Origin: Salmonirosea sp038204185
GTDB lineage: Bacteria > Bacteroidota > Bacteroidia > Cytophagales > Spirosomataceae
Length of the DNA: 7,109 nucleotides
Direction: 5' to 3'
Assembly (NCBI GenBank): GCA_038204185.1
Contig: JBBRDE010000293.1
Span: 1 to 7,109 of the forward strand
The notes beneath the pieces are model-generated. The model was not told the origin of the DNA. It did not search any database and saw only the letters and a program-made list of their open reading frames with translations. The position numbers and the translations under genes were made by a program. Of the stretch, positions 1 through 5,627 are shown in pieces; the first letter of the stretch is position 1, and each line of letters starts with the position of its first letter.

Positions 1-84
1 AGCTTGGGAAGATTCATCAAAGAGGAGGACGTCAATGAAGCCATCGAACACGTGCGGGAAGTAGTGGAGCGGCTTCGGGGATAA
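1..84 (+). CDS. Cysteine desulfurase (NifS/IscS-like), C-terminal end only
   Basis: Frame 1 is open from the window edge to TAA at 82-84 and gives 27 residues beginning SLGRF and ending VVERLRG. The SLGRF(x)nEE(D/E)V...AIEHV...V..LR pattern is the usual C-terminus of class V PLP-dependent cysteine desulfurases, which release sulfur from cysteine for Fe-S cluster or cofactor assembly. In that family the Arg of SLGR holds the carboxylate of the substrate. The PLP lysine and the catalytic cysteine loop lie outside the window and cannot be checked. The next gene converges on it, so it is not part of the cox operon. A sulfur donor near a sulfur-dependent Mo enzyme is suggestive but may be chance. 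The fragment is short, so the assignment to family is fair and to subfamily weak. Confidence 0.68.
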   Translation, partial: SLGRFIKEEDVNEAIEHVREVVERLRG

Positions 85-143
85 TCCTGGGTCAAGTTTT
101 TTTCTAACTTGCCAATCAATATAACTCATCAGCAAAGCGTAAC

Positions 144-192
144 CAGGTGTTTCCACCTGACTACATGGAAGTAATAAATTCCGTTACTCCAT
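144..192. other. Two small hairpins between convergent genes
   Basis: The 114-nt tail-to-tail spacer holds two potential stems. CAGGTG at 144-149 pairs with CACCTG at 154-159 across a 4-nt loop. ATGGAAGTAA at 165-174 pairs with TTACTCCAT at 184-192, with one bulged A. Neither is followed by a convincing T-run on either strand, so a terminator role for the two converging genes is possible but weak. Confidence 0.3.
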
Positions 193-198
193 ATCCTT

Positions 199-1635
199 TC
201 ACAACCGATACAAAAAGCCCAAAAGATTCCTCAAAAAAGGTGTCAAATCACCCGTTCTGATCGAATTGGTGGCTTTTTGATTGATCCTGGAAGCCACAGG
301 ATATGCGTACACCTTATTGAACAAAACATTGGTATTTAACTCCGCGAGCTGCGCGGTGAACAATTCCTGCACTAGCTCGCCCGCATGTGGTGCAATCATG
401 CTGCCCCCCAGAATGATGCTCTTGCCGAGAAACCATTTTTTCTTACTCACGTACAGTACCAGTTTACCGTATCGGTAGTCGTCAGTAATGGCGCGGTCGT
501 CGTCTTCAAAGTTTTGGTTGATTTTTTCGAAGTTAACCGATTCCTTTATCAGATCTTTTCCCGAACGCCCAAAGGTTGCTATCTCGGGTTCGGTGAACGT
601 CACCCAGGACAAAGTCTCGGGGGCGTGTTTCTTTTTAAAAAAAGGCACAAAGAAATTCCGCATCAACTGCCGCACGTGCTTTTCGGCCCCGTGCGAAAAG
701 TAGTAAAGTCCCGTTGAATCGCCCGCTGTGAATACCCGCGAATTGGTAGTTTGGAGATACTCGTCGATGACAATTTTTCCTTTTTCTACCTGGATACCCG
801 CCTTTTCCAGCCCCAGTCCTTCGGTTGTCACGACCCGCCCGATAGCCACCAGGGCGGCATCAAACGAAATCTTCTTCTTTGCTTTCCCCTCCATGAGCAC
901 TTCGGCTTCATTGGCCCCAGGAAAAGCTACGACCTCCGCCTGATGAAGAATTTTGATTCCCTCTTCTTCAAACTGCTTTTCCAGAATGGCGGAAAACTCC
1001 GGCAGTTCCTTCGAGGACAACCGATCGCCCCGGTCTACTATCGTCACTTCTGCTCCCAACCGCCGAAACGCCTGCGCCATTTCACAACCAATGGGCCCTC
1101 CACCAATGACCAGCAAATGATCGGGTAACTTTTTCAGGTCATAGAAAAGCGTTTCGTTGGTATAGAGATTGGCCGCATCGCTCCCTTCCACATCGAGTTG
1201 GCGGGGTTTGGAACCCGTAGCGAGGACGATACGCCTGGCGGTGTATTCCGCTTCGTTGACCGAAATCGTTTCCTCATCGACAAAGTGAGCGCGGCCGATC
1301 AAGACATTCAGTCCTTTCTTGCGCAGGTAGTCGGCATTTTCGTGGGCACGAATCACGGCTTGCTGGTCATGCACGTATGTCATCACTTTATTGAGGTCGG
1401 CCTTTCCTTCCATTTTCACCCCAAATACTTCTGCCCGCTTTCCGTGGGCAAACTGCTTGGCTACGTGGATAAGCGCCTTGCTGGGAATACAGCCAAAATT
1501 GAGACAGTCGCCGCCGACATTGCTGGCGTTCTCCTCGATTAACAGTACCTTGATTCCAAGGGTATGAGCCGCCAGTGACATACCAAGCCCGCCACTTCCA
1601 GCCCCAATCACAATCAAATCATATTTATTTTTCAT
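199..1635 (-). CDS. FAD-dependent pyridine nucleotide-disulfide oxidoreductase (dihydrolipoamide dehydrogenase/mercuric reductase-like)
   Basis: This 478-residue cytoplasmic flavoprotein has the full class I disulfide reductase layout. The N-terminal FAD-binding GAGSGG is at residues 11-16, with Glu34 closing the ribose-binding strand. The redox-active CLNFGC has Cys44 and Cys49, followed by IPSK. ATGS is at 139-142, a second Rossmann GGGPIG for NAD(P)H at 178-183, TAGD at 303-306, and a C-terminal dimerisation domain from about 345. Length is normal for the family. Electrons would pass from NAD(P)H to FAD to the Cys pair; the final acceptor is unknown. The usual C-terminal His-Pro-Thr...Glu acid-base motif is replaced by YAYPVASRINQ (443-453), so it is not a typical dihydrolipoamide dehydrogenase. 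It lacks the C-terminal vicinal cysteines of MerA, so mercury reduction is not supported. The ATG at 1635 has no Shine-Dalgarno sequence, but the FAD motif begins at the expected distance from it. It is transcribed alone, divergently from the cox operon. Confidence 0.9.
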   Translation of the reverse strand: MKNKYDLIVIGAGSGGLGMSLAAHTLGIKVLLIEENASNVGGDCLNFGCIPSKALIHVAKQFAHGKRAEVFGVKMEGKADLNKVMTYVHDQQAVIRAHENADYLRKKGLNVLIGRAHFVDEETISVNEAEYTARRIVLATGSKPRQLDVEGSDAANLYTNETLFYDLKKLPDHLLVIGGGPIGCEMAQAFRRLGAEVTIVDRGDRLSSKELPEFSAILEKQFEEEGIKILHQAEVVAFPGANEAEVLMEGKAKKKISFDAALVAIGRVVTTEGLGLEKAGIQVEKGKIVIDEYLQTTNSRVFTAGDSTGLYYFSHGAEKHVRQLMRNFFVPFFKKKHAPETLSWVTFTEPEIATFGRSGKDLIKESVNFEKINQNFEDDDRAITDDYRYGKLVLYVSKKKWFLGKSIILGGSMIAPHAGELVQELFTAQLAELNTNVLFNKVYAYPVASRINQKATNSIRTGDLTPFLRNLLGFLYRL

Positions 1636-1814
1636 TCAGTATTGAGTTAAGTCACTGAGAAAGCCGTTATTTTCTTTACGGGCAGGATCAATAAAAACAG
1701 CACATTCACTTTTACTGAGATCGATCTATCCTTGTGTAAAAACCATTGTACAAAATTTCACTTATAAATCCTCTCGGTTTTATTTTTTCTCCAAAAAATT
1801 ATACATAAATTGGT
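1636..1814. promoter_or_regulatory. Divergent spacer with promoters expected for both flanking transcription units
   Basis: This AT-rich stretch lies between the starts of the minus-strand flavoprotein gene and the + strand cox operon, so promoters for both should be here. No perfect match to the Bacteroidota consensus (TTTG near -33, TAnnTTTG near -7) is visible. The nearest + strand match is TAAATTGG at 1806-1813, but it would start transcription inside the terminator hairpin that follows. TATAAA at 1763-1768 is another candidate. Two perfect palindromes could be operators: AGATCGATCT (1718-1727) and TTGTACAA (1746-1753). No small ORF with an ATG is seen on the + strand. Confidence 0.35.
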
Positions 1815-1851
1815 AGCCCTTCCTGTATTGTGACGCAGGAAGGGCTTTTTT
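1815..1851 (+). terminator. Strong factor-independent terminator upstream of coxG
   Basis: AGCCCTTCCTG (1815-1825) and CAGGAAGGGCT (1836-1846) form a perfect 11-bp stem with a 10-nt loop, and the T-run 1846-1851 follows. On the minus strand no T-run follows, so it works in the + direction only. There is no + gene between the divergent starts and this hairpin. It therefore ends either a short leader or small RNA, or readthrough. It lies 56 nt before the coxG start, so it could act as an attenuator for the cox operon. Confidence 0.85.
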
Positions 1852-1896
1852 GCAGAAAATCATCTCCCCGCTTCAATAAGCTACCCTCCATTTAAT

Positions 1897-1903
1897 AAGA
1901 GGA
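1897..1903 (+). promoter_or_regulatory. Shine-Dalgarno-like AAGAGGA before coxG
   Basis: The purine stretch AAGAGGA ends 4 nt before the coxG ATG. It is the only clear SD-like site in front of a gene in this window and supports the ATG at 1908. The spacing is a little short. Confidence 0.5.
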
Positions 1904-1907
1904 CATT

Positions 1908-2360
1908 ATGGACTTATCCGGTTCACACATTCTTAATACCACGCCCGACCAGGTCTGGGCCATGCTCATGGATACCGACGTACTGGCTCGTATCGTGCCG
2001 GGCGTTACCACTCTGGAAAAAATCGGCGAAAATGAATATAAAGCCATCGCCCAGGTAAAGATGGGCCCGGTCAACGGTTCGTTTTCGGGCGGCCTGACGA
2101 TGCTGGATATTCGACCGGGGGAGGGATACACCCTGAATGTGAAGCAAAGCAGCAAAATCGGCAACGCCGACGCTACCGTCAAAATTGACCTGAGACCCAT
2201 TGAAGACGACAAGACAGAACTTGTTTTCGACGGCGGGGCAAAGCTCTCGGGCTTGTTGGCCCGAACCGGCAACCGCGTCATGAGTGGCGTCGCTAATTCA
2301 CTCACGAAGCAGTTTTTCGAGAATTTCGAGCAAGAGATAGTGGAAATGGGTCAAGGGTAA
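1908..2360 (+). CDS. coxG: CoxG-family (CO dehydrogenase subunit G) SRPBCC protein
   Basis: The 150-residue product matches the CoxG family of the SRPBCC/START-like fold almost along its length. Landmarks are MDLSGSHILN at the start, PDQVW (13-17), IVPGV (29-33), GPVNGSFSG (53-61), the TELVFDGGAKLSGLLARTGNR stretch (103-123) and a C-terminal amphipathic helix ending near 146. In Oligotropha, CoxG recruits Mo-CO dehydrogenase to the cytoplasmic membrane, and in mycobacteria it has been linked to quinone-dependent electron transfer. A similar job for the enzyme encoded next is inferred. Many CoxG proteins carry a C-terminal membrane tail; this one ends at about the length of the bare domain, with no hydrophobic segment. 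It is the first gene of the operon, whereas coxG lies last in the classical coxMSLDEFG cluster. The final codons (GQG-stop) lie inside the repeat arm that fills the downstream gap. Confidence 0.88.
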   Translation: MDLSGSHILNTTPDQVWAMLMDTDVLARIVPGVTTLEKIGENEYKAIAQVKMGPVNGSFSGGLTMLDIRPGEGYTLNVKQSSKIGNADATVKIDLRPIEDDKTELVFDGGAKLSGLLARTGNRVMSGVANSLTKQFFENFEQEIVEMGQG

Positions 2361-2490
2361 ACGGTTAAAAGGTCAACGGCTCGTATTGCGATAAGTCGTT
2401 CTCAAACAACTTTTTAACCATTTTGCCTTTCACCCGCTTTAAGCCTTCATTTCTGACGTAAATAAACCCTTTACCTTTAACCTTTTGACC
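2348..2490 (+). repeat. Inverted GGTTAAA/CCTTTAACC word element in the coxG-coxS gap
   Basis: The left arm (2348-2379) is made of GGTCAA, GGGTAAA, GGTTAAAA and GGTCAA words. The right arm (2467-2490) is made of CCCTTTA, CCTTTAA and CCTTTTGACC. GGTTAAAAGGTCAA (2363-2376) faces TTAACCTTTTGACC (2477-2490): 12 of 14 positions pair, plus one G-U. The left arm starts inside coxG and contains its TAA stop. The core between arms has further pyrimidine-rich words such as TTTAACC and CCTTTCACC. No U-tract follows, so termination is unlikely. It lies within an apparent operon, so its RNA would be in the cox mRNA. Confidence 0.65.
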
Positions 2491-2499
2491 TAATAAACT

Positions 2500-2982
2500 A
2501 TGACCCAAATCACCGTAAAAGTTAACGGCAAAGTACACTCCCACGAGGTAGAACCCCGAACCCTCCTGGCGCATTACCTGCGAGAAAACCTCAGTCTGAC
2601 AGGCACCCACATCGGCTGCGATACCAGTAGCTGCGGTTCGTGTACCATCCACATGGACGGCATGGCCGTCAAGTCCTGCTCGATCCTGGCCGTGCAGGCC
2701 GATGGCTGCGAAATCACCACCATTGAGGGTCTTGCTACTGATGGCCAGTTGCACCCCGTCCAGGAAGGCTTCAAAGAATGTCACGGCTTGCAGTGTGGTT
2801 TCTGCACCACCGGTATGATTATGACCGCCGTAGACTTGCTGAACCAAAACCCCAACCCCTCCGAGTCGGACATCCGCCACGGACTGGAAGGTAACTTCTG
2901 CCGCTGCACGGGCTACCATAATATTGTCCGCAGCGTGCAGTGGGCCGCGGAAGCAATGAATAAAGAAGTATTGATAGAATGA
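2500..2982 (+). CDS. coxS: Mo-hydroxylase small subunit, [2Fe-2S] protein (CoxS)
   Basis: The 160-residue product is the electron-transfer subunit of a CO dehydrogenase/xanthine oxidase-family enzyme. It passes electrons from the Mo site on CoxL to FAD on CoxM. The N-terminal plant-type ferredoxin domain has Cys40, Cys45, Cys48 and Cys60 (CDTSSCGSC...C). The C-terminal helical domain binds the second cluster with Cys99, Cys102, Cys134 and Cys136 (QCGFC and NFCRCTGY). All eight ligands are present and length is normal, so it should be functional. The usual CTPG after the third pair is CTTG here, a mild change. There is no signal peptide, consistent with a cytoplasmic enzyme. The ATG at 2500 lacks a Shine-Dalgarno sequence, but the protein starts at the family's usual point. 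It is followed by coxL then coxM, the S-L-M order common for form II enzymes. Confidence 0.95.
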   Translation: MTQITVKVNGKVHSHEVEPRTLLAHYLRENLSLTGTHIGCDTSSCGSCTIHMDGMAVKSCSILAVQADGCEITTIEGLATDGQLHPVQEGFKECHGLQCGFCTTGMIMTAVDLLNQNPNPSESDIRHGLEGNFCRCTGYHNIVRSVQWAAEAMNKEVLIE

Positions 2983-3118
2983 CAGATTGTGTGAATGATA
3001 GAACAGGTATGGTTTACGAATACTTCAATCATTCGTCGAATCAACCTCTACTCCATCCTCACAGTGGTGCGCCAGGCATCAGACATATCATCAAAAAAAT
3101 TATTCACTCATTCTATCA
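2972..3118 (+). repeat. Inverted GATAGAATGA word element in the coxS-coxL gap
   Basis: TGATAGAATGA (2972-2982) is exactly complementary to TCATTCTATCA (3108-3118). The pairing continues with GTGAAT (2991-2996) against ATTCAC (3102-3107) after an 8-nt bulge on the left arm, so 17 bases of the right arm pair. The left arm starts in the last coxS codons and ends exactly with its TGA stop. A second GAATGAT (2993-2999) can also pair with ATCATTC (3028-3034). The sequence differs from the other gap elements but has the same two-arm plan. No T-run follows. Confidence 0.6.
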
Positions 3119-3158
3119 TCGCACCGGCGACCCGGTCACTCTTTCCAACATTAACATC

Positions 3159-5546
3159 ATGAGCAACAACAATTACATCGGCCAATCCGTGAAGCGGGTC
3201 GAAGACAAGCGCTTCATCACCGGAAAAGGCCGCTATACCGACGATATAAAACTGGTAGGCATGACCTACGCCTCCTTCGTTCGCAGTCCCTACGCCCACG
3301 CCAAAGTACTGAGCATTGACAGTACCGAAGCCCAGGAAATGCCCGGTGTGGTCGCCATTTTCACGGGCGACGATATTAAGGCTTCCGGCATCGGAGGGGT
3401 ACCTACCGGCTGGGTTATTAATTTCCGCAACGGCGATACGATGAAAGAGCCGCCCCATCCGCTACTGATAGCCACGGGTAGCACCGCCAAGCACATCGGC
3501 GATCCGGTGGCTGTTGTCATCGCCGAAACTTATGCCCAGGCGGTAGACGCCGCCGAGGCTGTAACAGTGGAATGGGATGACCTCGGTGCCGTGACCGACG
3601 CTTTCAAAGCCACGCAGGAAGGCGCCACGCTCGTTCATGAAGATGTGCCCGGCAACCTGGCTTTCGACTGGGAACTGGGCAATCCGATTGGTGAAGTGGA
3701 TGAGGCTATCGAGGCCTCGGCGCACGTCACGACGCTGGAATTTGTGAATCAGCGCATGGTACCCAATGCTATCGAGCCGCGCGCCTACATCGGGCATTTC
3801 GACGAGGCGACTGACAAATACACCCTCTACACTTCCACCCAGAATCCGCACCTTATTCGACTGCTGATGTGCGCGTTCGTACTGGGCATTCCCGAGCACA
3901 AAGTGCGCGTACTCGGGCCGGACGTGGGCGGGGGCTTTGGATCGAAAATTTTCCACTATACCGAAGAAGCGCTCGTCACCTGGGCTTCCCAAAAAATCAA
4001 ACGTCCCATCAAATGGACCGAAACGCGCTCCGAAGCCTTCATGCTCGATGCCCACGGTCGCGACCACGTCAGCAAAGCCGAAATGGGCTTCGACGCCGAG
4101 GGGAACGTCAAGGCACTGCGTATCAAGACCTACGCCAACTTAGGCGCGTACCTTTCTACGTTTGGCCCGGTGGTACCTACCTTCCTGCACGGTACCCTCT
4201 TACAGGGTCTTTACACGACGCCCAAAATTCATATTGAGTTGTACGGCGTGTTCACGCACACCGTTGCGGTGGATGCCTACCGGGGTGCCGGACGTCCCGA
4301 AGCGACCTACCTGCTGGAACGGCTGATGGATCTGGCCGCGTTGGAAATGGGAAGAGATCCCGTAGAACTGCGCAAACAGAATTTCATTCCTGCCTTCGAT
4401 GGCGTAGAGCAACCCGGCTACCAAACGCAGGTCGCCTTGCAGTACGACTCAGGCAACTACCACGGGGTGTTGGATCGCGGTGTGGAGATGCTGGATTACG
4501 CCAATTTTAGGAAGGAACAAAAAGAAGCGGCTAAAAACGGTAAACTGTTGGGCGTGGGCTTTTCGACTTACATCGAAGCCTGCGGCATCGCACCTTCCGC
4601 GGTGGTAGGTTCGCTGGGCGCGCGGGCTGGCTTGTACGAGTCGGCGCAGGTGCGGGTGCAGCCTACGGGCAAGGTAAGCGTTTACACCGGTTCACACTCA
4701 CACGGACAGGGCCACGAAACGACCTTTGCCCAGATCATCGCCGATAAGTTCGGGATTCCGATGGAGGACGTGGACATCGTGCATGGCGACTCCGACGCGG
4801 TAGCCTTCGGGATGGGTACCTATGGCTCGCGAAGTTTGGCGGTAGGTGGCTCAGCCATTGTCAAGAGTATCGATAAAGTATTGGAAAAAGGCGCGAAAAT
4901 CGCTGCACACAAGCTGGAATGCGCTGCCGACGATCTGGAATTCGCCGAAGGAAAATGGACCGTGAAAGGTACCGATAAGTCCATCAGTTTTGGCGACGTA
5001 GCCCTTACCGCCTACATCCCGCACGTGTATCCCGCAGGGCTGGAACCGGGCATGGACTTTTCAAGTTTCTACGACCCGGCCAACTTCACCTACCCCTTCG
5101 GTTGCCACATTGCGGTGGTGGAGGTAGATAAGGAAACGGGAAAAGTCAAGCTCAAACGCTTCATCGCGGTAGACGACGTGGGCAATGTGATCAACCCAAT
5201 GATCGTGGACGGACAAATCCACGGTGGACTGGCGCAGGGTATCGGGCAGGCCCTGCTGGAAGGCGCGATTTACGACGAAAATGGGCAGTTGACCAACGGC
5301 TCCTACATGGATTATGCCATGCCGCGCGCCGACGACCTACCCATGTTCGAGTTGGACCGGCAGGTAACACCCTGTCCGCACAATCCACTGGGTGTCAAGG
5401 GTGCAGGCGAAGCAGGTTGCATCGGTTCCACACCCGCCGTAGTCAACGCTGTCATCGACGCGCTGTGGAGCGGCGGACATCAGGTCAAGGATATTCTCAT
5501 GCCAATGACCGGCGAGCGCGTATGGCGAGCCATGCAATCTAGTTGA
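3159..5546 (+). CDS. coxL: Mo-hydroxylase large subunit, form II CoxL-like
   Basis: From ATG at 3159 the product has 795 residues, the usual length of CoxL. This is the catalytic subunit of the CO dehydrogenase/xanthine oxidase family, holding molybdenum-cytosine dinucleotide. Visible motifs are IGQSVKRVEDKRFITGKGRY at the N-terminus, GGGFGSK (257-263), the active-site loop AYRGAGR (373-379), GQGHET (516-521) for the cofactor, YGSRS (555-559), and KGAGEAG with the catalytic Glu751. AYRGAGR is the form II signature; form I CO dehydrogenases have AYxCSFR with the Cu-binding Cys. CO oxidation is therefore unproven, and aldehydes, N-heterocycles or other hydroxylation substrates are possible. The frame is open 60 codons further upstream to an ATG at 2979 that overlaps the coxS stop, but those residues look unlike any CoxL and lie in the repeat-bearing gap, so the inner ATG is preferred. 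It has no Shine-Dalgarno sequence, as is common in this phylum. No signal peptide is seen, so the enzyme is cytoplasmic. Confidence 0.93.
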   Translation: MSNNNYIGQSVKRVEDKRFITGKGRYTDDIKLVGMTYASFVRSPYAHAKVLSIDSTEAQEMPGVVAIFTGDDIKASGIGGVPTGWVINFRNGDTMKEPPHPLLIATGSTAKHIGDPVAVVIAETYAQAVDAAEAVTVEWDDLGAVTDAFKATQEGATLVHEDVPGNLAFDWELGNPIGEVDEAIEASAHVTTLEFVNQRMVPNAIEPRAYIGHFDEATDKYTLYTSTQNPHLIRLLMCAFVLGIPEHKVRVLGPDVGGGFGSKIFHYTEEALVTWASQKIKRPIKWTETRSEAFMLDAHGRDHVSKAEMGFDAEGNVKALRIKTYANLGAYLSTFGPVVPTFLHGTLLQGLYTTPKIHIELYGVFTHTVAVDAYRGAGRPEATYLLERLMDLAALEMGRDPVELRKQNFIPAFDGVEQPGYQTQVALQYDSGNYHGVLDRGVEMLDYANFRKEQKEAAKNGKLLGVGFSTYIEACGIAPSAVVGSLGARAGLYESAQVRVQPTGKVSVYTGSHSHGQGHETTFAQIIADKFGIPMEDVDIVHGDSDAVAFGMGTYGSRSLAVGGSAIVKSIDKVLEKGAKIAAHKLECAADDLEFAEGKWTVKGTDKSISFGDVALTAYIPHVYPAGLEPGMDFSSFYDPANFTYPFGCHIAVVEVDKETGKVKLKRFIAVDDVGNVINPMIVDGQIHGGLAQGIGQALLEGAIYDENGQLTNGSYMDYAMPRADDLPMFELDRQVTPCPHNPLGVKGAGEAGCIGSTPAVVNAVIDALWSGGHQVKDILMPMTGERVWRAMQSS

Positions 5547-5565
5547 GAGTGGATAGTTGAGAGTG
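5541..5565 (+). repeat. Direct repeat AGTTGAGAGTG after coxL
   Basis: AGTTGAGAGTG occurs at 5541-5551 and exactly again at 5555-5565, separated by GAT. The first copy contains the last sense codon (AGT) and the TGA stop of coxL. No complementary arm is found in the rest of the gap, unlike the other gaps of this operon. Confidence 0.7.
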
Positions 5566-5590
5566 CTTTTATCAGTCAATCGGCTTCACT

Positions 5591-5621
5591 TAAAACCTAA
5601 TTCCTAATATTCTAAAACCTA
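5591..5621 (+). repeat. CCTAA word array before coxM
   Basis: TAAAACCTA occurs at 5591-5599 and 5613-5621, with CCTAATTCCTAATATTC words between and ACCCCTA after, running up to the coxM ATG. The array resembles the CCTAATTCCTAA spacers often seen in Cytophagales genomes (from memory, not searched). It holds no Shine-Dalgarno sequence and does not pair with the AGTTGAGAGTG repeats on the other side of the gap. Confidence 0.6.
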
Positions 5622-5627
5622 CCCCTA

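Noticed and set aside
93..111. CAAGTT/AACTTG inverted repeat around a T-run after the cysteine desulfurase stop
   Set aside because: The T-run lies in the loop and not after the stem, and the stem is only 6 bp, so it is not a terminator.
199..1635. Annotation as mercuric reductase (merA)
   Set aside because: The C-terminal cysteine pair and N-terminal heavy-metal domain of MerA are missing and no other mer gene is nearby.
2365..2919. 184-codon open frame on the minus strand across coxS
   Set aside because: It is antisense to a gene with all eight cluster cysteines, and its product shows no recognisable motif.
2979..3158. Possible 60-residue N-terminal extension of CoxL beginning at an ATGA overlap with coxS
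   Set aside because: The residues are low in family character, the canonical CoxL N-terminus starts at 3159, and the stretch carries an inverted repeat like the other non-coding gaps. Being open for 60 codons can happen by chance.
3462..4067. 201-codon open frame on the minus strand within coxL
   Set aside because: It is a shadow of a well-supported coding frame, with no motif and no plausible start signal.
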